From: Rhizopus sp. PT2906 | Taxonomy: Eukaryota; Mucoromycota; Mucoromycetes; Mucorales; Rhizopodaceae | Assembly: GCA_025529335.1 (NCBI GenBank) | Contig: JAMYHX010000005.1 | Span: forward strand, 186,001 to 250,000 | DNA length: 64,000 nt | Direction: 5' to 3' | Shown here: positions 45,059 through 56,550 of the stretch, piece by piece | Position numbering within the stretch: the stretch's first letter is position 1 | Layout of the letters: the number at the start of each line of letters is the position of its first letter | Made by a program: the position numbers and the translations under genes | Notes under the pieces: model-generated | The model's input: only the letters and a program-made list of their open reading frames with translations | Database searches by the model: none | Told to the model about the DNA's origin: nothing

Positions 45059-45599
45059 TTCTGTTGCTAGATTCCCAACTAATTATTGACTTAAATTAAA
45101 AAAAAACTTGTTCTTTTGTTTATTTTAATAATCAAGTCTACAACAAAGAGCTTTACTTTCATGATATGGAAGAAAGGGCCAATATTAATTGTGGGTCGCG
45201 CCAACCATAACTGCCGTTGCCTCCACTCCGACCTCGGGCGTTGCTATAGGCTTTCTAACCGCGTTTTATTCTCAAACAATAAAGAAACCCTTGTAATCTA
45301 TACTCTTTAAATCTTTGTCGTATCAGAACATAATCCACACTTATTGAAACTAAGGAAATTACCCTTACAGTAACAGATACAAGTATATAACATCGTTTCT
45401 TGATTCAGATGTCATAGTAATAAAAACTAGGAAACCCTTAATTAAGCTACTCAACCTCAGAACAACTACTGAACGCACGTCAACTATAATCCATAGTAAA
45501 CTTAAAGTATAAATAAGAACCACTCTTTATTAATAGAGGATTTAATTCAGTCTTACTGTATCTTACTGTCTCTTATCATTTTTATATTATCACACAATG
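45059..45599. other. Intergenic region
   Basis: A GC-richer patch at about 45195-45265 stands out in AT-rich surroundings but matches no tRNA or other RNA I can fold by eye. No gene is supported. Confidence 0.35.
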
Positions 45600-46692
45600 T
45601 CCTTGAAGCAATGGACGTTGACGAGAATTTCATTGAGTTTTCATTAAACGACAGCCAACAATTAAAATGAGAGCAAGGTTAGGGTTTAATGGAGCCTAAA
45701 GGCGGGCGACTTTGAGCAGAAAAAGGATAGCTTTATTTATATGTTTTTGTTATTGCATCTATTATAATCTGAAGGGATCTATTTGTTCCTGTATACGACT
45801 TCATTATAATTAATTACTTGCTGTTTTCGCACTCATAACACAATGATTGTAACTACAGAATTTTGACCTGAATACGTGAAAATATATTGCTTCCAACAAA
45901 CAATGTCACAGCCAGCCAAAATAGAGCATAAAAAGGCTACTGTTAATTTTACTTGTGCTAATCCCTCTGCTTCTGTTGTTCAAGCGACTTTCACACAGTA
46001 CTGTTTACAAATTTATGAGAAATAAATGCAATCTTTCGTCGAAAAAAAGTATATTCTATTAAAAGAAACAATCTAGCAAAGATTGAAGAGTGGTACAATT
46101 GGGTTTGTAAATGAGAAAATGCAGACATGAGCTTCTTGACGAGTCTGCTTTTGATATTAATATGAAACGTTTACGCGCTTGGTCCAAAAAGGTATTCGCG
46201 TTATTGTTACTCGGCCAACTACAAGAACAAGCACAATGTCTGTATTGAGTGCCATTTCTGCTGCAGGTTTGATTACAGTCGACGTAAAGAAACCAAGACC
46301 TTCCAAGAAGAGAAAGACTGAAGGATATGTTAGTTCAGGAACAATAACAGGTCATTATATTAGCTTCTTAATGACACTGGATGAAAGGGAAAAACACCCA
46401 TATATGAAAGGTCATAATATAGTGATGGATAATATACATATTCACACATATGAGAGCATCAAGAAGTATATTGATTATTGAGGATATAAATATGTGCATC
46501 CCCCTACTTCATTACCCAAGCTTAACTAATAGAGCAATCCTGGGCAGTGGGCAAAGAGTAAGGTTAAGCGCCATAGGCTTTTGCAGGAAGATACTTTATC
46601 AAAAAGAATTACAAGGGCCTGCAAGAGTGTGGATAAAAGCCATTTCAAAGGGTTCGTTTAGCATTTCTATAAGTGCTAAGATAAATGTTTAG
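45600..46692 (+). mobile_element. Tc1/IS630-type DDE transposon relic
   Basis: The catalytic region spans 46125-46690 in two frames. SFLDESAFDINMKRL holds the first aspartate, TGHYISFLMTLDEREKHPYM precedes KGHNIVMDNIHIH with the second aspartate, and the third block that should read like SPELNPIEQFW appears as SLPKLN followed by two stops. Upstream, MDVDENFIEFSLNDSQQLK (45611-45667) and a broken DNA-binding part are visible. Terminal inverted repeats and TA duplications were not located by eye. Confidence 0.65.
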
Positions 46693-47750
46693 TCCTTTTC
46701 TGTTTTCTGTAGACTAGCTTTCATTCCTTTAATATCGTCTCTCCCTTGTGTTTATTGGCTGTATCACGCTCTCCTCTTCTAACCTGAGCATGTAACCTCC
46801 ATAAATAGAACTTGTATATCTGAGGTATTACTTTGTATGCGAATCATCCTAATGCACTTATTCTACGTGACATTACTGCAAGATTGCATAGTAAATAAAT
46901 TTCATTTTAAAAAAAAAATGAGGACAGTTTCGCAATTGAGTAAAGAGTTTACATTTAAGGTGTGTTGTTCATTATTTCAATAGTTAATCCCAAGATAGGA
47001 GCAATACATAACTTTCAAGGTAATTAGAAGGGACAGCGCTGCATAGTTCAGTATCAAGCAGGGCAAGGGCGCGTCACGGTTTGGTTGGTTTCAAATGGAA
47101 TTTAGATGAATCATATATAAGGGAAGCACTACATGTACCAGAAAATATACCAGAAGTTAGATTAATTCTACCCATTACGTATGATACTTTTCAGTAAAAT
47201 CTTTAAATATGTGGCGCTGCATTAAGCATGGCTTTTATAAAGTCTCCATATTGGTTTGTTTATCTTCTCAAGACAAAAAAAAAAGAAAAAGTTGTCGTTA
47301 TTTATTTATTCTAGATTTATATTGTCAGTCTATCAACAAAGAACCAAGATCAATCACGTGTATTTTATATTCTATCAGAGAGGGGTAAACTGAACAGCAT
47401 TAGGTTAGGCAGAGACTTTGGTAGTGTGAAGTTGTATAGTGATAACATAGGTAGTGCCCTAAGGAAGAGCTCATAGCATTAGCCTATTTTCTAGTGCATG
47501 CTCTGGTACATGTAGTGTTGACTTTTGTTTATAAATCTTTTCACAAAAAGACGATATGTCAAGATAGATGAAAAGGTAGTTTTAGTAATGATAAGAAACA
47601 TCATACAAGATGAGAAGCATTGAAAAGTACATACAATAGGGCTGATCGAAATGAGCCGTCACTTTTGGGAAACAGTGTGCTAGAAATTGACGCGCCCACA
47701 AAAATATTTATTATCACGCGTGCCTATTTCCTTCTCATTTTTATTACAAC
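46693..47750. other. Gene-poor region upstream of RFC3
   Basis: No open frame of 60 codons and no repeat was recognised. The last part is the RFC3 promoter region. Confidence 0.4.
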
Positions 47751-49136
47751 ATGAGTCTTTGGGCTGATAAATATAAACCTAAATCACTTGATCAACTTAC
47801 ATATCACAATGAACTATCAACTCATCTAAAGAAGCTAGTAATTACTTAAAGCTGTGGGTTAATAAATCACACTAAGATCTCTGTCTCTTTTGGGCTCTTT
47901 CAATAGGCTAATTCAGACAATTTTCCTCATTTATTATTTTATGGACCACCTGGAGCAGGAAAAAAGACACGTATAGCTGCTGTACTAAGAGAGATCTATG
48001 GACCTTCAGCAGAAAAAGTAAATCAAGGAAAACATGTGAATTATATATTGACGATCCTATAGTTGAAAGTAGAACAACGGCAATTTGTTACTTCGTCCAA
48101 CCGAAAGATGATCTTTACTGTTGTTTCGAGTAATTATCACTTGGAACTTAATCCAAGGTATATATATTCTTTTTAAAAAGGACTAAAAAGAGAGAAAACT
48201 AATATGTGTATTTAGTGATTTAGGCATGTACGATCGTGTTATTGTTCAAGATGTCATCAAAGGCATTGCTCAAACTCAACAGGTTGACGCTAATGCTAGA
48301 CACCAGTTTAAGGGTATGTTATGCAATTGATATATATATATATATATATATATATAGCGGATACTCATATCTATCATAGTTGTTATTATTGATCAAGCAG
48401 ATGAACTGACAAGAGAAGCACAAGCTGCCCTTCGTCGAACCATGGAAAAATACACAGCGTCGATGCGTCTTATACTGTGCTGTAATGGTCTCGGAAAGAT
48501 CATTGCTCCTGTACGATCTCGTTGTCTTTTGATGCGTGTGGCACGACCAGAAACAGATCAAGTCGTTGGTGCACTATTACATGTAGCTAATAAGGAGGGC
48601 CTTCGTCTACCGAAGCAATTGGCTATGCATATTGCTGAACACAGTGAGAGGAATATGCGAGCTGCCTTGTTGGCATTAGAAAGTGTCGCTGTTAGACAGT
48701 AGGTTTCTTATTATTATTAATGGTTTATACTTATTTGTGTTTATAGCTCTGATTTGAGTAAAGTAACTGAGGTTGATCCTCTGGATTGGGAGATTGCTAT
48801 TTCAAAAATTGCCGACATGATCCTACAAGAACAGTCTCCACAACGATTATTAGCTATTCGACAACATTTATATGACTTGATTATCAAGTGTATTCAACCC
48901 AGTTTGATCATTAAGAAATTGACATTCTATCTCCTTGACAAAGTCGATCCTTCACTTAAACTGCAGATTGTAGAAAAGGCTGCCTTTCATGTAAGCATAC
49001 GATGATGGTTATTGTCTTGTACTTATGTTTTGTATAGGAACATCGTCTACGTATGGGCAAAAAGGAGATTATTCATTTAGAGGCATTTATTGCTAGTGTG
49101 ATGCATATTTATAAGCGGTTTTTGAATCATATGTAA
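47751..49136 (+). CDS. RFC3: Replication factor C subunit 3 (yeast Rfc5)
   Basis: RFC loads the PCNA clamp on primed DNA. Seven exons (47751-47837, 47907-48017, 48063-48157, 48216-48313, 48380-48698, 48747-48990, 49038-49136) give 350 residues, the usual length. It begins SLWADKYKPKSLDQLTYH. The P-loop is LLFYGPPGAGKKTR, Walker B is VVIIDQADELTREAQAALRR (DQAD in place of DEAD), and the arginine-finger SRC motif is in APVRSRCLLMRV. The order GPPGAGKKTR plus DQAD identifies this subunit rather than RFC2 or RFC4. The C-terminal collar has QHLYDLIIKCIQPSLIIKKL and a final MHIYKRFL. Its stop lies 44 bp from that of the convergent KEI1. Confidence 0.95.
48331..48356. repeat. (TA)n tract in RFC3 intron 4
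   Basis: Thirteen TA units lie within the intron between 48314 and 48379. Confidence 0.9.
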
Positions 49137-49180
49137 AAATGCCTTTATTGTTTAATATATGCTTCATAATAAAAATGGGT

Positions 49181-49959
49181 TTATGCTGCTTCTTGCTTTG
49201 TTTCAGTCATGCTCATCTCTTCGTCCACTACTGCTGTGATTTTTGAATACTTTATCTTGTTTAATGACAAATAATATTCAGTGATGATGCAAGCAAAATA
49301 GATCTAGGATAAAGTCATGAGTACATTTAAAAAAGAAATATCGATAAACTTACTTGAATCATACGTATGACACATAGAATAGTGATACTGACAATACTCT
49401 CAGTCTTGAATATATCATCATGCTGCCTTGTTTTATCAACATCATCGGCTATCTCGGGTAAGCTATGATCCGTAAAGATGAACCACTGAAAGGCAAAATA
49501 AACTGTCATTAATGAACCAATGACAAAGTCAATCCAATAAAAGATAGCATAGGATCGTATGAGACTGTGATGATTCTGTTGTTGCATAATTAGTATTTTT
49601 TTTTTACACATGCATATTTGTCTTGTTGTCCTACGTTGTTAATGCCATAGAGACCGAGAGAAAAGATGAATAGAGCTATTAATGAATAAACATGTGCCAA
49701 GACAGCAAATGGATCACTGTACTCTAATGAAATGAGTCCATAAAATCCGGATAATTTGTTCAGCTATTATAAGAGGCTATTATTAAATGTGTAAACTGTA
49801 TCCATGGCACTAAGAAATACCAGTCCAATAGTAGTAATAAGATAAACACCTATGTCATTATTATAAACAATCAAAAGAAGAGCAAACAGTGTTGGTATAT
49901 TTACCTGTCTTTATTGGCACAAACAGACAACAACTTCTTTTGTTTGATGAAAGCAGCAT
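49181..49959 (-). CDS. KEI1: KEI1-like regulator of inositol-phosphorylceramide synthase
   Basis: Kei1 is the Golgi membrane subunit needed for activity and localisation of the IPC synthase Aur1. Five exons (49959-49905, 49849-49797, 49763-49635, 49575-49354, 49303-49181) give 193 residues with matching phases. The family start RKSFCGILPLKTG is mirrored by KRSCCLFVPIKTGVYLITT, followed by LNKLSGFYGLISL, then LFIFSLGLYGINN and a third helix YAIFYWIDFVIGSLMTVYF. About four hydrophobic helices are visible. Intron 2 would be only 33 nt, shorter than any other here. The tail is short and acidic. Confidence 0.8.
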
Positions 49960-50118
49960 TCTCAAATGTGTTGTTTAAACAATAAAACCTAAAAAAAGAA
50001 GAAAGTAGAAAATGAGCTGTGCTTTAATTTCTTTCTCTCTCTGTCTCTCTTTTTATTCTTTCCTCGTTAATCAATACAGTAATTGCAAGAGAATCTTACT
50101 AAAATATATACGATAGAA

Positions 50119-51300
50119 ATGAGTCAAAGGTGCGGCTTATTAACAATACCTGTAGAAGTTCAAACAAATATCTTTATTTATGCACAGAATCCAGCTTTGG
50201 TACTTACTTGTCGGCACTTTTGGCAAATGGGTCAATCCTGTCTGCTGAGAGCAAAGTACTTGGTATTCCGATACGGGAGAGAAGCAGCACTATCTGAACG
50301 ATCGATGAAACGAAGAATAGTTTGTCTACCAGTTATTGAACATCTCATCAAACATCTTCACTGTGATACAACCGCAGACGAGTTTTGGCTTTATAGACAT
50401 GCCTGTGAAACACAAGAGATTGATATCTGTCGTTGGATTATTGCAGCTGTAGTAGCAGATAACCTTGCCAATACTTCAACTTTGCTAAGCATGGCTGCTG
50501 CATGCGGAGCTGTGGACGTGGTAGATATTCTCGTCGATGAGTTTCATGTGGATCTTGGTCAGCCATATGCTCATGGAAGTGCTTTACGTATGGCGACTGT
50601 ATACAACCATTTGGATCTAGTAAAGCACTTTGATCAAAAGTACAAGCTGGACTTACACTTTGATGATGAACTGCTGCTAAGGTGCGCTTCATACACGGGT
50701 TTCCCAGAGCTAGTAAATTATCTTTTGGAAAGAGGAGCAGATGTCCATGCAAATACAGACGCATCATTGGCAAGTGCTGTTCACGAAGGACATGCTTCTG
50801 TGGCTGAATCCTTATTGAAAGCAGGCGCCTCAGCAACAATTCATGACAACTTTTGTGCTCGATATGCTGCTATTCGGCTGCAGGATATTTCAATCCTAAG
50901 GAATTTAATAGTCCTTGGTGGCGTTGATCCTCGATTTGATCATGACTGGTTGCTGATTGAAGCATGTAAACGAGGATATATCCAGATTGTGCGATTTTTG
51001 TTGAAAGAAATATTATCAGATGACATAGACAATATTATCAACATGAGAGAAGGGATCTTGTTGAAAAAGGCAATTATTTATGAACAAGAAGCAGTCGTTC
51101 ATCTTTTATTGGATATGGGAGCAAATGTCAATAGTGGTGGATGTGCTGCTGGAATATATCGTCTATTGAATGCACAGGATCGATCCATGACTGCCAAGAA
51201 TATTATAAAGTATATTGTTCAGAATGGGTTTGATATTGATCAACAGACTCAAGTTATGCAGCGTGCGATTAGAGAGCTGTTGGAGTCCAAGCACACTTAA
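50119..51300 (+). CDS. Ankyrin-repeat protein with F-box-like N-terminus, 393 aa
   Basis: This is an intronless frame from the ATG at 50119. The first 40 residues (LLTIPVEVQTNIFIYAQNPA) resemble a degenerate F-box helix pair. From about residue 110 onward roughly seven ankyrin-type repeats follow: LLSMAAACGAVDVVDILVDE, LRMATVYNHLDLVKHF, LLRCASYTGFPELVNYLLER, ASAVHEGHASVAESLLKAGA, LIEACKRGYIQIVRFLLKE and KKAIIYEQEAVVHLLLDMGA. Such proteins are numerous in Mucoromycota. A role as a ubiquitin-ligase adaptor is only an inference. Confidence 0.8.
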   Translation: MSQRCGLLTIPVEVQTNIFIYAQNPALVLTCRHFWQMGQSCLLRAKYLVFRYGREAALSERSMKRRIVCLPVIEHLIKHLHCDTTADEFWLYRHACETQEIDICRWIIAAVVADNLANTSTLLSMAAACGAVDVVDILVDEFHVDLGQPYAHGSALRMATVYNHLDLVKHFDQKYKLDLHFDDELLLRCASYTGFPELVNYLLERGADVHANTDASLASAVHEGHASVAESLLKAGASATIHDNFCARYAAIRLQDISILRNLIVLGGVDPRFDHDWLLIEACKRGYIQIVRFLLKEILSDDIDNIINMREGILLKKAIIYEQEAVVHLLLDMGANVNSGGCAAGIYRLLNAQDRSMTAKNIIKYIVQNGFDIDQQTQVMQRAIRELLESKHT

Positions 51301-51453
51301 ACATGACACTAAGACCGCGTATGTATGTATATACATATAAAGCATATGTCCCAATGGAGAAGAAAGTATACATGATTTGTATGCTCATGGACCATCAGAG
51401 TCTAAGCACATTGTTGAAACTATGTCTCAAACTTGATGATATCAAGTCATACG

Positions 51454-51620
51454 GTGACTCCATTCCCAAAGTTCGTTTTCTAACTAACCAAAGTCGCTTT
51501 GGTCTCGCTTGTCTTACAACCCAAAGTTCGTTTTTTGCAAATGGGTTAGAATACGCTTTTGGATCACTCAAAGTCTGTTTGTGTTATCATTAAAGTTCAT
51601 AATTTGTTTTTAAAGATCTA
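51454..51620. repeat. Left terminal inverted repeat of the 3.3-kb element
   Basis: It contains two copies of the subterminal word CCAAAGTTCG(T) and the hairpin CCAAAGTCGCTTTGG at 51488-51502. Confidence 0.85.
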
Positions 51621-51764
51621 GATGTCGTATTGAAAACATTGTAATGTTGTCAGAGTAATAGCTACGTATACTCACTATCTCTCTCTCTCTTTTGACATGA
51701 TGGCGTTTTATTCAGACATATTTTTCTTTGTCGTCTTTTTACGTCAATAATTAATAAAAATACA

Positions 51765-54251
51765 GTATACTTGATGATGCCTTGCGTGAAAAGTTCAATC
51801 TAGCTTCCAATATCCTGACTGGCAGTGCAAAAAGCTGGAGCGATATGAATAATGTTGTTGATAATTATTTTGATTGCTCCGAAGTGTAGAAAGCGCTGCA
51901 GTATCCACGCTACTGCTCAGTGCTTAAATACAATATCTAGGGTTGAACCTAATGTTACTGCAAGTTCTATTACACCTCAACAGAATGTGGTCAAAGCAGT
52001 TTAAATAACCCAGCTTCTTAATATAAAGTATTGATTATGCTATCATCTCTCTATTCCGAATAAAGATGCACACAGTCTCATCGTATTTTCTACTTTGCTA
52101 ATTCTATCCAAAACTCAAATACAACAAGCGCAACCATAGCAGTTCGTTTTAATGCTACAGACATCACTGAAGATAATCATAAACAGTTTAAGCAAGCGGC
52201 CTACTAACAGTACCTCAACAACTGAGTTTTTTTCTTGAAGTAATACTGTTCATCTCTTGATATCTTTTATCATCATCCACAAATCGTTAAGGATCTCAAG
52301 TTATATTATCAGAAAAAGGAGTTGAAAAAGCGTGCTGAGGATAACTTGCAGCAGGTACATATTCAGTCCAATGCTACCGCTTCGTCTATGGTTCTTGAAA
52401 AGAGCAGTTTAATGGAGAAGGGGTCAAAAAAGAGGTCATTTGATGAGATTGACGATGAGGACGATCGTCCTGTGGTAAGTAAAAATAGCCAACTTCAATG
52501 AGGTCGACAGCTTTGTTTTTTAATCGCTTAAATTTTTTTTTTTAGCTCTTTGACAGAAATTCAAACGTTCGTAGTATGAAGGTGAAAAATTAAATTATCA
52601 ATAATTTTTTAAAACAAGCCTTCTAATCTCTTTAGAGCGCTGATGTGGAAGAAGAACTTACTATTGATTACACTGAAATAAACCATCAATATGAACAGTC
52701 TTTGTTTGATACAGAAGATCCGTTCAATCCAACCCTGCCGTATCAAAGGTACCGTCAATGTTGTATACGTAGTTTTCAAATATAGAAAATAAATGTTTAT
52801 CCTATGGAGCCAATGCTCTTTTGTTAAGAATAAAAAGCGATTTGACTACCATGCTCCTTCAAAGAATCTTATATCACCAAAAAACCTGCTCTCAATCAAA
52901 GCGATCATGGCTACCTAAATGATTTATTTGAAATATGTCTGTTATCAGATACAAGAATAAGCTGCAGCCCTGCCACTCAAGCAATGTTTGAAGACTACCG
53001 AGACGAGTAATATGCAAATGCTTACATTAAGTCTCATGAAAGTGCAATTTCTTTTTTAAATAGTGCACTGGACTCTGGAAATTTCATGGACACTCGAAAG
53101 CTTTGGATATTGCCAGACGAAGGCAAGCTTATTGACATGATGCGCCATATCCTAACTGACTATTACCAAAGCTGCCGAAGATTAACTCCAATTAATTAAG
53201 TCATGAAAGGAGATTTGGCATTATGGCTGGAAGTTTAAATAGCTTATAGTGAGTAATTCTATCTATTAGGGATTCAGAGATGATGAGAGAATTAATTTTT
53301 TCATATTCAAAGGTGTGAGAAACAACTAGTTGAATCAAGGCGTGTATGGCTACCTTTGAAAGACTTTAGAGTTTCTGATGTAACAACAATAGTCATTGAT
53401 GTGGCCAGTACTGTTTTCTTTTTGCGTTACTTGTTATATTTCAATATGAAAGGCATTGACCTTTTGATATCTTGCAGATTCATTCAATAAATCACTTACG
53501 ATTTGAATCACAACCTTTTCTTTTTATCTTCTTCATTCTTTTTACTTTGTGCAACTCAGTCTGATCAACTTTACACATCGAACCTTTATTATAACTTTAC
53601 CTTTTAAACACTTTTACTACGAACCCCAAGTCTTACAAACAAGCACACAAACTTCTATTTTTATTATCTTTTACAACACACTTAAACACACGGCCCACAA
53701 AATTACACTGGAATTTATAAAAAGCTCCACGATGGTATTCTAACAAATAAAGCAGAGATTTTAGCAGTAATGTTGGAATCTTCCGGGTAAGCAAGAGGTT
53801 TTTTTAGAAGATTTATCGTTTCTGTGATAAGGCTAAAATATGCTTTTAACAGATCCAAGGTCATCACTCCGCACACTATATATGACACCTACAAGCAACT
53901 AAAAAGTACATCTGACTTCCTAAAGTACATCATCGCAAAGTACAGGATGGGCTCTTTGAAAACCTTGACGAAGGTACAAAGCCCTTGCGTTTCCGTTATT
54001 GAAAGCTGTCATACGCTTTGTTTAACTGCTATTCACGATAACAGCAAATGGGAGTTTGTGGAAGCAAGATCATGTACCATCCCCACCACCAAAGAAGAAA
54101 AAAAAAGTGGATCAACGTCTTTGAGTTTCTCGCCTTTCTCAAACATGCTGTGGAGAAGTTGTTGACTCATGTTGACCAACTAGAAAATGAATCACTAGGC
54201 TACGTTGAGCTTGGCTTTGAGGAAATATTAGTCAAAGACTATTTTATATGA
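51765..54251 (+). pseudogene. Interrupted coding region of the long-TIR element
   Basis: Protein-like segments lie in order on the plus strand: LDDALREKFNLASNILTGSA (51770s), KSWSDMNNVVDNYFDCSEV, SRVEPNVTASSITPQQNVVK (51940s), VRFNATDITEDNHKQFKQAA (52140s), KDLKLYYQKKELKKRAEDNL (52290s) and KRSFDEIDDEDDRP (52430s). Next are VEEELTIDYTEINHQYEQSL (52650s), ALDSGNFMDTRKLWILPDEG (53060s), KYIIAKYRMGSLKTLTKVQS (53930s) and INVFEFLAFLKHAVEKLLTH (54112 on). Some junctions look like introns (GTAAGT at 52474), others are broken by stops. There is no DDE, tyrosine recombinase or zinc-ribbon signature. It may be cargo of a non-autonomous element. Confidence 0.45.
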
Positions 54252-54546
54252 GTAGTTTCAATAGTAAATCGAGATATTTTATTTCATTGTGTATCTAATT
54301 TGATTTAATTTTCTTACATCTATAACATAAAGGTTGGTGTAGCAAAAAAGACAACAAAGGAGGCTGTTATTGGACATTTCAGTCAAGCAAAGTGTATATC
54401 AAGAAACCGAAGATTTGAAAACTAGAATCAGCGAGGCTAGCGAAAGCGCTAGTAGAAAGACTCTTCATAACATCAATCAGCATTCTGGTGAGAATTCTCA
54501 AAAATAGTTTGATAAAGAGCCCACTTTGGACAAGCTTTGAGCAATT

Positions 54547-54732
54547 TAGATCTTTAAAAACAAATGAATTTTAATGATAACACAAACAAACTTTGAGTGA
54601 TCCAAAAGCGTATTCTAACTCATTTGCAAAAAACGAACTTTGGCCAATAAAATAGCGAACTTTGGGTTGTAAGACAAGCGAGGCCAAAGCGACTTTGGTT
54701 AGTTAGAAAACGAACTTTGGGAGTGGAGTCAC
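54547..54732. repeat. Right terminal inverted repeat of the 3.3-kb element
   Basis: It is the reverse complement of the left copy with an extra 22-bp unit, giving three CGAACTTTGG words. The hairpin CCAAAGCGACTTTGG is at 54684-54698. It ends 226 bp before the CK2 alpha ATG. Confidence 0.85.
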
Positions 54733-54958
54733 TGCACCATGTGTATACAATAAAACGGTGTGTGAAAGCATTGATTCAAAGTCCGTGTGTGACTTCAAGC
54801 ACCACTTTTTTTTCTTCTCCTCCCTCTCATTCTCTGCTTCTCTTTTAACTCTTTCTCCGTTCACAACCCAAGAGTCCACCTTTAAACTCTTTGTTTCGTC
54901 ACTTTTTTATAACCATCTCTTCTTCAAAATAAGCTTTTTTTCTCTCTTTTCGAAAAAT

Positions 54959-56288
54959 ATGAGCGCATCTACGAATGCCACAAAATATAAAAGCATAGCC
55001 AGGTGTTATGCTGACGTGAATGCAAAGATGCCAGCAAGTTATTGGGATTATGATAATCTCCAAGTGGAATGGGGGTAAATTAAAAAAAAGCAAGGGGAAC
55101 AAAAGTAATAATTCTTTGGACGTAGCAATCAAGAAAAGTATGAAATTATCCGTAAAGTGGGTCGTGGCAAGTACTCTGAAGTCTTTCAAGGCATCAACAT
55201 TACCAACAATGAAAAATGTGTCATCAAAGCATTGAAGCCTGTAAAAAAGAAGAAGATTAAGCGTGAAATTAAAATTCTTCAAAATTTGGCAGGAGGAACC
55301 AACATTGTAGGTCTTTTGGATATTGTTCGCGACCCTATTGTAAGTACTATTAAATCACTCTGCAAGATGTTTAATATTATGTATAGTCCAAGACACCTGC
55401 GATAATCTTTGAATATGTCAATAACACCGATTTTAAAATCCTTTATCCACGATTTACAGTTTATGATATCCAATACTACATGTATGAGCTATTAAAGGTA
55501 ATTTTACATTGTAACATGACGTATCATTGACGCTCACGCACCACGCTTTAAACAGGCTTTAGATTATTGCCATTCAAAAGGTATTATGCATCGTGATGTG
55601 AAGCCTCATAATGTGATGATTGACCATGAAAAGAGAGAGGTAAACACAAGAGAAAAAAGAAGGAAAGCATTGGTTTACACATACTCTTTGTTATTTAGTT
55701 GCGCTTGATTGATTGGGGATTAGCTGAATTTTATCACGCAGGAACTGCATATAATGTTCGTGTCGCATCGAGATACTTTAAAGGACCTGAACTTTTGGTA
55801 GACTTTCAAGAATACGATTACAGCTTGGATATGTGGAGTTATGGTTGCATGTTTGCTAGCATGGTAAGAAGATTGAACATGAATAGTCTACAGGACTGAC
55901 ACATGGCAATCCTAGATCTTCCGTAAGGAACCATTCTTCCATGGTCATGACAACTATGATCAATTAGTAAAGATTGCCCGTGTGCTTGGTACAGATGACC
56001 TCTTTAGATATACCGCAAAATACAGTATTAAGCTTGATCCTGAATATGACAACATTTTGGGTAGACATCTTCGTAAGCCATGGACCAAATTTATTACTGC
56101 AGACAATCAAGAATTTGCTTCAGAAGATGCACTTGACTTTTTGGACAAGTTATTAAGATATGATCACCAAGAACGTCTTACGGCTAAAGAAGCCATGGAA
56201 CACCATTACTTTGGTAAATAATTGTCATATTGATCAACTTGCTTTTATTGACACATTCATAGATGCTGTTAGGCAAAATCAGTCTTAA
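54959..56288 (+). CDS. CKA1: Casein kinase II catalytic subunit alpha
   Basis: CK2 alpha is a constitutive acidophilic Ser/Thr kinase. Seven exons (54959-55074, 55126-55339, 55387-55497, 55556-55639, 55699-55863, 55916-56213, 56263-56288) give 337 residues, the family's length. The glycine loop is KVGRGKYSEVFQG, the catalytic lysine lies in CVIKALKPVKKKKIKREIKI with the CK2-specific basic cluster, and the catalytic loop is GIMHRDVKPHNVMI. The metal motif is DWG (LIDWGLAEFYH), as in all CK2 rather than DFG. The activation loop has NVRVASRYFKGPELL. The long-TIR element ends 226 bp upstream of the start. Confidence 0.97.
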
Positions 56289-56389
56289 ATGATCATTCGT
56301 TTTAATTACTTTCTTTTCAATAAATTATACAAGAAGCGTTTATACTATAAAGAGCCATTATACAGCTTGTCCAATCAGAGAAAGAGAAA

Positions 56390-56410
56390 GAGAGAGAGAG
56401 AGAGAGAGAG
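56390..56410. repeat. (GA)n microsatellite
   Basis: About ten GA units lie in the 3' region between CK2 alpha and ROM2. Confidence 0.85.
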
Positions 56411-56550
56411 CACAATTGTAGGAGATTATGAGACAGGATGAGGGGGTTTATTTAGGTTGCATATCATCAGACACTGCTGAAAACGCTGTTAAAAAAGAGA
56501 CATAATACAAATAACTTAATAAATTAAAGAGAGAAAGAGAGAGAGGTGCA

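Larger units (their letters stand above)
51454..54732. mobile_element. 3.3-kb element with long terminal inverted repeats, superfamily unknown
   Basis: A left terminal repeat (51454-51620) reappears as its reverse complement at 54547-54732, with high identity and one 22-bp insertion in the right copy. Both ends begin GTGACTCC. Inside are interrupted coding stretches on the plus strand (see separate entry) that I cannot assign to a known transposase. No clear target-site duplication was seen at the outer edges. It lies between the ankyrin gene (stop at 51300) and CK2 alpha (start at 54959). Confidence 0.75.

Noticed and set aside
45195..45265. GC-richer patch suspected to be a tRNA or other RNA gene
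   Set aside because: I could not fold a cloverleaf or find A and B box sequences.
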